Source: Deltaproteobacteria bacterium (GTDB lineage Bacteria > Bdellovibrionota > UBA2394). From it: a DNA stretch of 64,000 nucleotides. Position numbers and translations under genes: made by a program. Below the pieces are notes generated by a model. It did no database searches. It was not told the DNA's origin and saw nothing but the letters and a program-made list of their open reading frames with translations. The stretch lies in NCBI GenBank assembly GCA_017302715.1, contig JAFLCD010000003.1, forward strand, positions 204,990 through 268,989. The letters run 5' to 3'. Below, one piece after another: positions 26,161 to 34,005 of the stretch; the stretch's first letter is position 1, and each line of letters begins with the position of its first letter.

Positions 26161-26541
26161 ATGATCGAGAAGAGAAAATTTAATCGTTATAATGTATCCA
26201 ATTTTCAGGACTTTCACGCAAGTTTAGACGGAGAGTCCGAGATGATTCGTGTTGTGAGCATTGGAAAAGGTGGCTGCGGATTTCTCGACTATAATTTAAG
26301 CGAAGAAGAAGCTGCTGGAGCAGCCCTGAAACCTTCACAAAAAGTGAGATGCACTTTTTATTTATTCGATGGAACAATTACTGTGGCGGGCACACTAAAA
26401 TACATTAAGCCGCTTCAAGTCGCCGATGTTTTTGTTCGACACTACGGAATCGAATTTGAAGAATCTCATCAAGAACTCGTAGCGCCCTTCATTGAGAAGC
26501 TCTCTGCTCTCGCTGCTAAGGGAAAAATTCTTCCGGCTTAA
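26161..26541 (+). CDS. PilZ domain protein
   Basis: 126 residues, a single PilZ domain. The c-di-GMP-binding elements are visible: the basic N-terminal cluster EKRKFNRYN (RxxxR-like) and the later SIGKGGCGF (fits [DN]xSxxG loosely, as VVSIGKGG). Small beta-strands follow (VRCTFYLFDGTITVAGTLKYI), with a C-terminal helix (APFIEKLSALAAKGK). The Asp/Asn of the second motif is replaced by Val, so nucleotide binding may be weak or lost. It stands alone between a terminator and a convergent gene. It may couple c-di-GMP to motility or envelope activity. Confidence 0.8.
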   Translation: MIEKRKFNRYNVSNFQDFHASLDGESEMIRVVSIGKGGCGFLDYNLSEEEAAGAALKPSQKVRCTFYLFDGTITVAGTLKYIKPLQVADVFVRHYGIEFEESHQELVAPFIEKLSALAAKGKILPA

Positions 26542-26550
26542 ATCTCTTCC

Positions 26551-27063
26551 CTAAATTTCGTCGGGCTCAGGCATCACGCAAGCTATGTTGATAGGGCCAC
26601 CATTTAATTTTCTGCAAGTGCTAAGTAATCTTTTGCCATCTTGAATATAGGCGTCGTTTTCAGAAATCGCAGCGTGATCACGACCAATTTGATCGAGAAT
26701 TTCGTAACGTAAATTGATATACATTTCGATTTGCTGATTCAATGCATCTAATTCACTTCCACTTAAAGGAGTTCCATCTGGATGATTTGTGTAAGACTGC
26801 TGCATAAGTCTCACAATCTCAGCTTCAATATAAGCGAGCTTTTCTTCATCACTTGTTAGTTTGTTTAAGAGATCACGCGCTCTATTTCGTAATTCATGTA
26901 AGGCCTTGACGATATCACCGCAGGGATCTTGATAGGGAGCTCTATGCCAGGCTTTGTCGCCGCAATCAGGTTTGTGAACAGCCTCGGCTGAAGTTGAATT
27001 AATTGAAACGGATTGAATTAAAATTAATCCCAGGGCCAATAGGATAGTTTTGTGCGATCTCAT
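26551..27063 (-). CDS. Small exported protein with four cysteines
   Basis: 170 residues. The signal peptide is about 1-27 (LLALGLILIQSVSINSTSAEA). The mature part has Cys in HKPDCGDKAWH and YQDPCGDIVKAL at the N-terminal side and two more near the C-terminus (LLSTCRKLN, INIACVMPEP), so two disulfides are likely. The middle is a long helix (LRNRARDLLNKLTSDEEKLAYIEAEIVRLM). No family was recognised. The periplasmic or surface location is inferred from the signal and cysteines. Confidence 0.6.
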   Translation of the reverse strand: MRSHKTILLALGLILIQSVSINSTSAEAVHKPDCGDKAWHRAPYQDPCGDIVKALHELRNRARDLLNKLTSDEEKLAYIEAEIVRLMQQSYTNHPDGTPLSGSELDALNQQIEMYINLRYEILDQIGRDHAAISENDAYIQDGKRLLSTCRKLNGGPINIACVMPEPDEI

Positions 27064-27243
27064 ACAAACACCTCTAGAAGAGAGGATTGCAATACTTATG
27101 CCAGCAGATAGCGATGGGGGAAGGGTTCTAGAGTGCTGATTTATATCATTATTTTTTTAATTTTTAGGACGTCAAAATTTAGCTATGAAAATTTGTTAGA
27201 TCATCAGAGGTCATTACTCACATTTTTTCGAATCGACTAAGAT

Positions 27244-27723
27244 TTAAAACACTAAGCCGATCGCAACTCTAAAAAAATGTTGCATCAGAGTGTCATCAAA
27301 GAAAAAAGAATTATCAATTCCTTTGCCGGGTGCATAAGCGTAGTTAACCAAAAGTGATACATCAAGAGGGTCGACATGGCGTCCGATCGCCAATTGCCCG
27401 TTCAAAGTAAATCGACTTTGATGAAGAGTTTCGTATGAGTTCGACACAAATGGATCAGTATTTACAGTTTTAGTACTGGGAAATCCAAACTGATTGACGC
27501 CAATTCCAGGAGTAACAGAAATGAACCAATCTTTTTCGGGATAAATGCTAAATGTGCTTGTGAGAGCTGAAAAAGTTCCAAGCTTAAGGCCTAGTTTAAC
27601 AAAATCATTGATTCGATAATAAGTATTGAATGTAGAAGAAACAATTACGATCGGAACTTGCAGGCCGATTTTTATTGAGGCGTGAAAGTCAATCGTGGCT
27701 TTGAGTATCTGAATTGATCGTCC
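27244..27723 (-). pseudogene. Outer-membrane barrel gene lacking its 5' end
   Basis: Reading the minus strand from 27723 gives 159 sense codons without interruption, in the same frame as, and immediately after, the TGA of the EVE gene (27724-27726). The peptide is barrel-like: VPIVIVSSTFNTYYRIN, ISVTPGIGVNQFGFPS, LDVSLLVNYAYAPGKG, and a terminal FRVAIGLVF. No ATG, and no GTG or TTG before the GTG at 27447, opens it, and no signal peptide is present. The N-terminal third of the gene has therefore been lost, probably by a deletion that brought the EVE gene next to it. Expression by readthrough of the TGA is possible but would leave the product without a signal. Confidence 0.6.
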
Positions 27724-28179
27724 TCATGCTGTTTTGCGCTGAATCGCTTTCCATTCAGCTTCCGTCACGGGAGTGATAGATAGCCTTAATCCGCGCTCAA
27801 GAACTTTCATTTTTTTGCATTCAGGAATTTCGTGAATCTCGGAGAGAGAAAAAATCTCGGGCCACTCTTCAACAAATTCAACTTCGCGCAAAAACCAGCG
27901 GGGATTTTCTTTGGTGGCTTTGGGGTCAAAATAAATCGATTTTTTTTCGAACTGAGTAAGATCGGGCTTCGATTCACTCGAAATTTTCATCACGCCGGCG
28001 ATTCCGGATGGTTCGCCTCCGCTATGATAAAAAAAGGCGAGATCGCCTTTGCTCATTTGATCGCGCATAAAATTTCGAGCTTGATAATTTCGAACTCCAA
28101 CCCAATCTACTTTTTTGTCGCGCTTGAGATCGCTGATTTTGTAATCATCGACATCGGATTTCATCAGCCAATATTTCAT
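27724..28179 (-). CDS. EVE domain protein
   Basis: 151 residues spanning one EVE (PUA-like) domain. The opening MKYWLMKSDVDDYKISDL corresponds to the KYWLMKSEPxxYSID start of the family, followed by WVGVRNYQARNFMRDQMSKGDLAFFYHSG, GIAGVMKI and PRWFLREVEFVEEW, all conserved. EVE domains bind modified bases in DNA or RNA; in bacteria stand-alone versions are common and their targets are mostly unknown. The start overlaps the end of the upstream membrane-protein gene by an ATGA, so the two are translationally coupled. No restriction or modification gene is adjacent. Confidence 0.9.
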   Translation of the reverse strand: MKYWLMKSDVDDYKISDLKRDKKVDWVGVRNYQARNFMRDQMSKGDLAFFYHSGGEPSGIAGVMKISSESKPDLTQFEKKSIYFDPKATKENPRWFLREVEFVEEWPEIFSLSEIHEIPECKKMKVLERGLRLSITPVTEAEWKAIQRKTA

Positions 28180-28871
28180 AAGGTGGGTTCTTTTCGAGAA
28201 GCTATCCAGGTCTCGAGATTGAGATTTTTAAAGACGACTAAATAAATAAAATAAGTAGAGAAAAATGTTGTAGGGATATAAATCAACAAGCCTAGAAAAA
28301 GAGGAATGATAGCTAACCCAAGAAGAACAATTCCCATAACGGTAAGCATAATAAAAAATAAAATATGTTTTGAAGTCGCTTGAATAATTTGATCAAAAGC
28401 TTGGCTTAAGTTGAGATTGTCAAAAATAATCAGCGGCAGAGTAAAGAAAAGCAAAATATTAATCGCCACAACTGCAAACGTAAGGGGGATGCTGATAAGA
28501 ATGCCAGTCGTTCCACCCAGGGCAAGAAGTCCGAATAAAAAAATAAGAGCGCTCAAAGCTGTTGAGGCAATCGCCAGCGGAAGAATGCGATTCTGAAGAT
28601 CTTTATCTTTGTAGACGATTCCAATATCACTGACTGAGTAATTTTCTCTTTTAAACCAGCGATCTTGAAGAACGAGAATTCCTGCAAATAAATAAATAGA
28701 AAGAAAGCTGGCAGCTAAAATTCCTATAAGCGGAACAATGGAAAGAACTCCCGATAAAATGGCGGGAGAAATAGTAAGGCCGAGCGCTAGAATATAATTT
28801 TCGCGAACTTGAAACCAAGCCGCTTTGTAAATGAGATAGGCGTAAGAAGAAGGAATTTTTGTTTCGATCAT
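28176..28871 (-). CDS. Polytopic membrane protein of unknown function
   Basis: 231 residues with about six hydrophobic spans, for example LALGLTISPAILSGVLSIV, LIFLFGLLALGGTTGILIS and FFIMLTVMGIVLLGLAIIP. The N-terminal SSYAYLIYKAAWFQVRENY, predicted cytosolic, resembles the amphipathic leaders of DUF975/BPSS1780-type membrane proteins, but I cannot assign a function. It is first in a two-gene unit with the EVE protein. Confidence 0.65.
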   Translation of the reverse strand: MIETKIPSSYAYLIYKAAWFQVRENYILALGLTISPAILSGVLSIVPLIGILAASFLSIYLFAGILVLQDRWFKRENYSVSDIGIVYKDKDLQNRILPLAIASTALSALIFLFGLLALGGTTGILISIPLTFAVVAINILLFFTLPLIIFDNLNLSQAFDQIIQATSKHILFFIMLTVMGIVLLGLAIIPLFLGLLIYIPTTFFSTYFIYLVVFKNLNLETWIASRKEPTL

Positions 28872-28897
28872 GGGCAGAAGCCTAGACCAAATTTAAT

Positions 28898-29338
28898 TTA
28901 GCGAATAGCGCGCTCTGCAGTTTGAAATTCAGGCATGGCGATTTCTATCTTTGTGGATTTCTCGACAATGATATTTCCCCATTTTTTTAGATTCTTAAGG
29001 TTTCTAACTTCATATTCGCCTTTAGGAAGCATTCCCAAATTGACCTGCTGAATAGATTTGGTTTCATCCTGAATGCAGTGAGGCTGAGTAGGAGTGGCGT
29101 CTAAGTGAACTAAAATCACGTTTCGGTCGAATTGAACTCTTACTGTGGCATCATTGAGTTGATAGCAAAGAGGTGAGAGATCGCTTTCAACCATGAATTT
29201 TACACTCTCAAGAGTGTTGGCTCGCGCGGGCAAATAAACGGCTGAAACTGGAGCTTCGATCTTTTCGGTGGTTTGAAGTCCTGCCGAAAGCGGCGACTGC
29301 AAGAGCACCCAAAAGAGACTGGCATGAAGTAAATGCAA
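28898..29338 (-). CDS. Small exported protein, unknown
   Basis: 146 residues. An N-terminal hydrophobic segment (MHLLHASLFWVLLQSPLSAG) could be a signal peptide. The mature part is predicted beta-sandwich (AVYLPARANTLESVKFMVES, VRVQFDRNVILVHLDA, MLPKGEYEVRNLKNLKKWG), with two Cys (SPLCYQLN, QPHCIQDE) that could form a disulfide. It is followed by a TIEIAMPEF-like strand at the end. There is no recognised family and no partner beyond the membrane protein downstream. Confidence 0.55.
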   Translation of the reverse strand: MHLLHASLFWVLLQSPLSAGLQTTEKIEAPVSAVYLPARANTLESVKFMVESDLSPLCYQLNDATVRVQFDRNVILVHLDATPTQPHCIQDETKSIQQVNLGMLPKGEYEVRNLKNLKKWGNIIVEKSTKIEIAMPEFQTAERAIR

Positions 29339-29474
29339 TCCCCTATATCCTCCACCTATGATTTAATCGGATTTTGCAGCGCTGCGTCACCAATAATTTC
29401 TGAGGGGGCGCCGATTTTTAAAACCCGCAAAAAGGGCTTTGATTTCGCGTTCTAACCGCTTTAAAAGATTTTAA

Positions 29475-29891
29475 ATGCAAGCCTCTTCAGCCAAAGAACT
29501 TTTAAAACAACGTTACGAAGCCTTTAAGCGATGTGACGTCGATTATATTATAGATACCCACCACTCAGAAACTCGCAATCAGGTAGATCGAGCATCGATT
29601 GAAGCATGGGCAAAAGATTCCAAATGGCTTGGGCTTGAAATCGAAGACGAAAAAAATGAAGGAGAAAAAACATTTTTAACCTTCACTGTTCGTTATGAAA
29701 AAAATTTTGAAACTATTAACCATCGAGAGTTTGCCGAATTCCGAAAAGACGATGGAAAATGGTTTTATTACGATTCTGAATTTCCAAAAGCCGCCTCTGT
29801 TCGCCGCGAAGGCGAAAAAGTGGGACGCAACGACCCTTGTCACTGCGGCTCTTCTCAAAAATTTAAAAAATGTCACGGCAAATCAGCTTAA
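29475..29891 (+). CDS. YchJ-like protein with SEC-C zinc motif
   Basis: 138 residues. The N-terminal part is a cystatin/NTF2-like domain: [22 protein letters not shown] and [31 protein letters not shown]. The C-terminus is a SEC-C metal-binding motif, [20 protein letters not shown], with the C-x-C...C-H pattern. This order (domain then SEC-C) matches the UPF0225/YchJ group, though YchJ often carries SEC-C at both ends. Function is unknown; the SEC-C motif of SecA binds zinc and contacts SecB or ribosomes. The 3' end overlaps the convergent release-factor-like gene by 4 bases. Confidence 0.8.
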   Translation: MQASSAKELLKQRYEAFKRCDVDYIIDTHHSETRNQVDRASIEAWAKDSKWLGLEIEDEKNEGEKTFLTFTVRYEKNFETINHREFAEFRKDDGKWFYYDSEFPKAASVRREGEKVGRNDPCHCGSSQKFKKCHGKSA

Positions 29892-30286
29892 AATTCTGGT
29901 TTTGATCTAAAAGATTTTTTTTCGGATTGATGCTTTTTCTGCTGAAGAATTTTTTCTTTGGCGCGCTTCGAACGTTTTTGTTTTTGCTTTTTAATTTTGT
30001 AACGTTCTTTTTCGGCTGCAGATTTTTTTCCCAAGATTTGGGTTTCTATTTTTTCGCATAAAATTTCGCGAGCGAAGTAACGATTATCGGCTTGATGTCG
30101 AGTCTTCTGGCATTTCACCTCGATTTCGCTTGGAAGATGTTTGATATAGACACAGGTATTCACTTTATTGACGTTTTGACCGCCGTGCCCGCCACTGCGA
30201 ATAAAATGTTCAACTAGGTCTTTTTCGAAGATGCCGACCTTTGCCATTCTCAAAGACAGTTGCTCGCGTTTTTTTTCACTGATCAT
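29888..30286 (-). CDS. Release-factor-like ribosome rescue protein with GGQ motif
   Basis: 132 residues. The catalytic loop [15 protein letters not shown] (about 31-45) carries the GGQ tripeptide that triggers peptidyl-tRNA hydrolysis, followed by [15 protein letters not shown], conserved in the class I release-factor domain III. No codon-recognition domains are present. The C-terminal 40 residues are highly basic ([20 protein letters not shown]), like the tail of ArfB/YaeJ that enters the empty mRNA channel. It resembles the mitochondrial C12orf65 (MTRFR) group more than ArfB. The likely role is releasing stalled ribosomes. Confidence 0.88.
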   Translation of the reverse strand: MISEKKREQLSLRMAKVGIFEKDLVEHFIRSGGHGGQNVNKVNTCVYIKHLPSEIEVKCQKTRHQADNRYFAREILCEKIETQILGKKSAAEKERYKIKKQKQKRSKRAKEKILQQKKHQSEKKSFRSKPEF

Positions 30287-30383
30287 TTTGCACAGCCTCT
30301 AAAATATTTTTCGAAAATTTTAAGCAGAGATTTCGACATGACATTTAAATCCTAGAGATTGTAATCTTGAGAGGCGAGGTAAA

Positions 30384-30887
30384 ATGTCTCAATCGGTTTG
30401 GAAAAAATGCAGTACGTGTAAAACAGATATTCCGTATAACGGAGTTTACCAAGTTTGTTCGATTTCTACTTGTCGAGCCAAGGCAACGAATTATGTTTTT
30501 TGTTCAGTCCCTTGCTGGGATGCGCATATTCCTATTGAGCGACATCGCGGAGATGATTTCGCTGCTATTGAAAAACGCGCACCTCGATCTGCTGACGCTG
30601 ATCCTGAAAGCGAAGGAAAAAAAAGAATTCTCGTTGATTCATCTCAAGCTTCGTCTCTGTCTCCGTCTTCGGCTTCAGCCCATCGAACGACTTCAAGTGG
30701 AATCGAAGATGAAGTTCTCGTGGTGGTTTCTAAAGTTAAAAAATATATTTCAGAAAAATCTGGAATGAATACGAGTGCGAATGTGATGGATGCACTTACG
30801 ACGCGAGTGCAGCGCATTTGCGATCAAGCTATCGAAGAAGCTCGACGCCAAGGTCGCAAAACTGTGATGGATAGAGATTTACCCTAA
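30384..30887 (+). CDS. Zinc-finger protein with C-terminal histone fold
   Basis: 167 residues in two parts. Residues 1-54 hold a metal-binding set: C9xxC12, C25, C30, C40xxxC44, H48 and H54 (CSTC, CSISTC, FCSVPC, DAH, ERH), fitting a ZZ- or MYND-like finger binding two zincs. Residues 55-105 are a Ser-rich, low-complexity linker. Residues 109-167 read as a histone fold: VSKVKKYISEKSGMNTS (first helix), ANVMDALTTRVQRICDQAIEEARRQG (long helix) and GRKTVMDRDLP, very close to archaeal histone AxxAGRKTIKAEDI. The chain ends there, so the last helix is essentially missing. Bdellovibrio is known to use a minimal histone as a chromatin protein. The start follows GAGGCGAGG. It probably binds DNA or RNA as a dimer; function is unknown. 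Confidence 0.85.
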   Translation: MSQSVWKKCSTCKTDIPYNGVYQVCSISTCRAKATNYVFCSVPCWDAHIPIERHRGDDFAAIEKRAPRSADADPESEGKKRILVDSSQASSLSPSSASAHRTTSSGIEDEVLVVVSKVKKYISEKSGMNTSANVMDALTTRVQRICDQAIEEARRQGRKTVMDRDLP

Positions 30888-30967
30888 GTCGATAAGTCGA
30901 TCTCGCTTGACTTCGTTTCTTGCGAGTGATGTTTTTACTCATTCATTAAATTGAAAGGGTAGAACGA

Positions 30968-32710
30968 ATGGGTTTAAAAAGGGTTTTCGGACTTGGAATT
31001 TTTTCTTATCTATTTTTATTTTCTTTAACGATTGCGGCTCCAGATTCTCCAGATCCAACTCCGCTTCCAGCGCCTAAGCCCGTCGAAGAGCTTTTTCGTG
31101 TCGACGGTTCAGCTCTCTTAGAAAATCCAGATCATCGCGAAGAGACGATCAAACTTATTCAAGAGGGAATTTCTGGCGAACGAATGCCTTTCTCGGCTGA
31201 TTCAGAATTGCGAGGTGCTTTAGTTGCTGGAATTGATTCGCCTTTAAATCTTTTAAAAACTTTAGCTAAAAATTTAAATCACAACCAGTTGCCAAAAAAT
31301 GAAGCTTTGTCGTTGATGTTTTATCAGCTGACGATCAGTGCGTTAGCGGATGATTTGGTAAGCTCTGTCGGAAAAGGCAGATTGTTTTTGCGATCGTATT
31401 TACAGCAGTTAGCAGAATCCGGAATTAAACTTTCAAAACTTCAAAGATTGATTCACTTAAGAAATGAGGGAAAACCCATTCAGATCGCGATGGCTTTTGA
31501 TCAAGAGCATATCGATAAAGCAAATTTGCGTTTAAGCCGACTTCAAGATTTTGATTCGGGTATTAAGTTCAGCGATATCGTTGTTTTTGTAAAAGATACG
31601 AAGCGAGAAACTTTTGATTATCGAAAACCTTGGTCAGGTGAAACTGGAAAAAAATATGAGAAGGTAACGACTTTTAGAAATCGAGTTATTCCCTTGCTCG
31701 CTTTTTCCGCAGCGCTGCTCGGTGGAACTTTAGATTATTTTGGTCTCGATCCTGCGAAGCCAGATTCGCAGCGCGAAGCTATCGTAAAAATGCTTCCACT
31801 TTTGCCTTGGGTTGCAGGGGGAGTAGCGGCCGGAGTTGTGTCTCGCAAAGTGGTGAAAAATGATTTAAGTACGGCCACGATTGTTACTCTTGTCACTCTC
31901 TTTGGAGCCGCCAATCATTTCGGCACCAATATTTTAGGAGCGCTTGCTGTTCCTATTGTTGTGGGCGCAACGGCGGCGACTCTTGAATGGCAATTTTCAA
32001 AATTTTCTGCCCAGTGGAGTACTTGGGTTTGGGAGCTCGGTTATGCAGATAAACTTTTGAAAAAAGTGAGGCCAGGATTTTTTAATGAGAAAATCTTGAG
32101 ACCTTCTTTGGGTTTTGCCACAAATTTTGGAGTGAATACGGGATATCCGATTGCTTTGGATTTCATGAAATGGCTTTCATCTTCTTTTCTTTTGTTGGCA
32201 ACTGCAGACGCCGCATCTGGATTTAAAATATCTGGAGGAGGTATTGTTAACGCCTTACAAAGTGATGCTGAAAATGCGGCAAAATTCACCGCAAGTTTTG
32301 GAATTTTTCAAATCATGATCGGAAATTTAAGAAAGCAAGGGGAGATCGGAGAGTTGCAGAGATTTACGGCCGAGACGGGAGCCGTCTTTTTAAATGGTGC
32401 GATCGGAAGAGTCTTAGCGGTGGCGATGGCGAGTTCTGTGATGGGCGACACTATTATGACATCTTTTGCCATCGGAGTAAGTGTGCCAACTTTGGCTTAT
32501 TTTATTCTTCTTCCTCAGTTTGAAAAACTTTCAGATGCTTACGCGAGTCGAGTGGCAACCAAAGGAATTCCAGGAATTTTAAAACCAGTTGAGGTGGGCA
32601 GAGACGCGGTGAGGGACGGAGTGGCTCTTGGCGCTAGGGGTTTAAAGAGGTGTGCGCAAATCGCGAGTTCACTTATCTCCAGTTCACTTATTTTTAGAAG
32701 GAAAAAATGA
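30968..32710 (+). CDS. Large membrane protein, unknown
   Basis: 580 residues. A hydrophobic signal or first span (8-23) is followed by a Pro-rich stretch (SPDPTPLPAPKPVEE) and a mostly helical domain of about 200 residues. The second half holds at least six hydrophobic spans, including VIPLLAFSAALLGGTLDYF, LPWVAGGVAAGVVSRKV, FGTNILGALAVPIVVGATAA and AFAIG-like SFAIGVSVPTLAYFILLP. The extreme C-terminus is basic (FRRKK). No family was recognised. It is co-directional with dut, whose ATG overlaps its stop (ATGA), so the two are probably cotranslated. Confidence 0.6.
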   Translation: MGLKRVFGLGIFSYLFLFSLTIAAPDSPDPTPLPAPKPVEELFRVDGSALLENPDHREETIKLIQEGISGERMPFSADSELRGALVAGIDSPLNLLKTLAKNLNHNQLPKNEALSLMFYQLTISALADDLVSSVGKGRLFLRSYLQQLAESGIKLSKLQRLIHLRNEGKPIQIAMAFDQEHIDKANLRLSRLQDFDSGIKFSDIVVFVKDTKRETFDYRKPWSGETGKKYEKVTTFRNRVIPLLAFSAALLGGTLDYFGLDPAKPDSQREAIVKMLPLLPWVAGGVAAGVVSRKVVKNDLSTATIVTLVTLFGAANHFGTNILGALAVPIVVGATAATLEWQFSKFSAQWSTWVWELGYADKLLKKVRPGFFNEKILRPSLGFATNFGVNTGYPIALDFMKWLSSSFLLLATADAASGFKISGGGIVNALQSDAENAAKFTASFGIFQIMIGNLRKQGEIGELQRFTAETGAVFLNGAIGRVLAVAMASSVMGDTIMTSFAIGVSVPTLAYFILLPQFEKLSDAYASRVATKGIPGILKPVEVGRDAVRDGVALGARGLKRCAQIASSLISSSLIFRRKK

Positions 32711-33138
32711 AAATTCAATTTCAAAAATTACATCCGTTCGCAAAACTTCCCGCCTATCAAACTTTAGGTGCTGCGGGTTTTGATTTTTCGTGCATCGAAG
32801 ATGTTGAATTAAAATCAGGCGAAGTGAGTTTAGTTTCAACCGGGCTCGCTGTTCAAATTCCGGAGGGCTATGAACTTCAAATTCGTGCGCGTTCAGGATT
32901 GTCGGCGAAGTTTGGAATTTTTTTAGTCAATGGCGTCGGTACAATCGATTCGGATTATCGGGGCGAGATCAAAATTATTATGTCAACTTGTAAGCCTGGC
33001 TCTATCTTTTTAAAGGCTGGGGACCGGATCGCTCAGGGAGTGGTTGCCAAAGTGGAACGTGCGGAAGTCGCACTTGTAGCCGTTTTGGATGAGACAGAGC
33101 GGGCTGAAGGCGGATTTGGCAGCACGGGTCGTGTTTAA
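32707..33138 (+). CDS. dut: Deoxyuridine 5'-triphosphate nucleotidohydrolase
   Basis: 143 residues with the five dUTPase motifs: AAGFDFS (1), RSGLSAKFGI (2), NGVGTIDSDYRGEIKI (3), GDRIAQGVV (4) and the C-terminal ERAEGGFGSTG (5), which closes over the active site. It hydrolyses dUTP to dUMP and pyrophosphate, keeping uracil out of DNA and feeding thymidylate synthesis. The length is that of the homotrimeric type. It overlaps the preceding membrane-protein gene by 4 bases. Confidence 0.97.
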   Translation: MKIQFQKLHPFAKLPAYQTLGAAGFDFSCIEDVELKSGEVSLVSTGLAVQIPEGYELQIRARSGLSAKFGIFLVNGVGTIDSDYRGEIKIIMSTCKPGSIFLKAGDRIAQGVVAKVERAEVALVAVLDETERAEGGFGSTGRV

Positions 33139-33204
33139 GAAAAGCTATACTTTCACCAAAGTCATTCGATAAAACTGAAGTATCTTCATCAAGAGAGGGG
33201 CTTC

Positions 33205-34005
33205 ATGAATATTTTTCGATTTCATTTTTTTATATTCATTTTTACGACACTTATTTTTTCTGAGGTTCACGCTCAAGATATCGTCAAGGCTGTTACCAAA
33301 ATTAATACAACCATTGAGCCAGAAAAAATTGAAAATATTCAAATTGATCCACAGTCTCCCAATGCTCTGATCGTGACGGCAAGATTAAAATTTCCTCAAG
33401 GTGCAAAAATTGCAATGGGATCTCTTCGTCCGCTTACCGAACGTGGAATGATTTACAATCTTTCGTTGATTCAAGAGCAGGGCCAAGAAGTGAAAGCTTC
33501 AGTCATGCAAACAGTTCAATTTCGTTTGTATCCTTCGCTTTTGATTGCTGCTCCCACCAACGGAAAAATTTTTGAATATGAATATTATATTGGATTTTCG
33601 GATCCAGAATTTGGCTATTTGCATGTGCGAGCCAATATGAAAACCGAAAGCCAGGACAATGGAGAGACTTATAAAACATCGGTCGTCGATTTTAAAATTT
33701 TAGGTGGAGTGGAGCAGGCGCCTTTATTTGATTCACAAAAAGTTTTGGGAAATCGTCTTGTTCAAAAACTAGGAGTAACTGGCAACGAGCTTCGCCGGTA
33801 TCCTGTTGAAGTCATTTTGAGAATGCCTTTATTAACAACCCAAGCTGCAAAGCAAGAGCTCGAAGATCTAAGGCGCATAGGTTTAGATAAATTTATCGCG
33901 AATTCAGAAAATCATATCGTCGTTCAAGGTTCGGTTGGGATTTCTGAAATAAGAAAGTTACTTTTAAATCCTGGAATTCGTTCGATCGATTTAAAAAAGA
34001 ACTAA
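33205..34005 (+). CDS. Exported protein of unknown function
   Basis: 266 residues from an ATG behind GAGAGGGG. The signal peptide is about 1-23 (FFIFIFTTLIFSEVHA). The mature part is beta-rich with two halves: residues 30-160 (NALIVTARLKFPQG ... FEYEYYIGFSDPEFGY) and a C-terminal part that resembles a protease-propeptide-like fold (AKQELEDLRRIGLDKFI ... IVVQGSVGISEIRKLLLNPGIRSIDL). This second similarity is weak. No cysteines or catalytic residues are evident. The 3' end overlaps the convergent kinase gene by 4 bases. Confidence 0.55.
   Translation: MNIFRFHFFIFIFTTLIFSEVHAQDIVKAVTKINTTIEPEKIENIQIDPQSPNALIVTARLKFPQGAKIAMGSLRPLTERGMIYNLSLIQEQGQEVKASVMQTVQFRLYPSLLIAAPTNGKIFEYEYYIGFSDPEFGYLHVRANMKTESQDNGETYKTSVVDFKILGGVEQAPLFDSQKVLGNRLVQKLGVTGNELRRYPVEVILRMPLLTTQAAKQELEDLRRIGLDKFIANSENHIVVQGSVGISEIRKLLLNPGIRSIDLKKN

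Noticed and set aside
29339..29474. CCCGC...GGG and GGCGCC motifs as a terminator or promoter
   Set aside because: Stems are short and imperfect, with no U-run and no recognisable -35/-10 pair.
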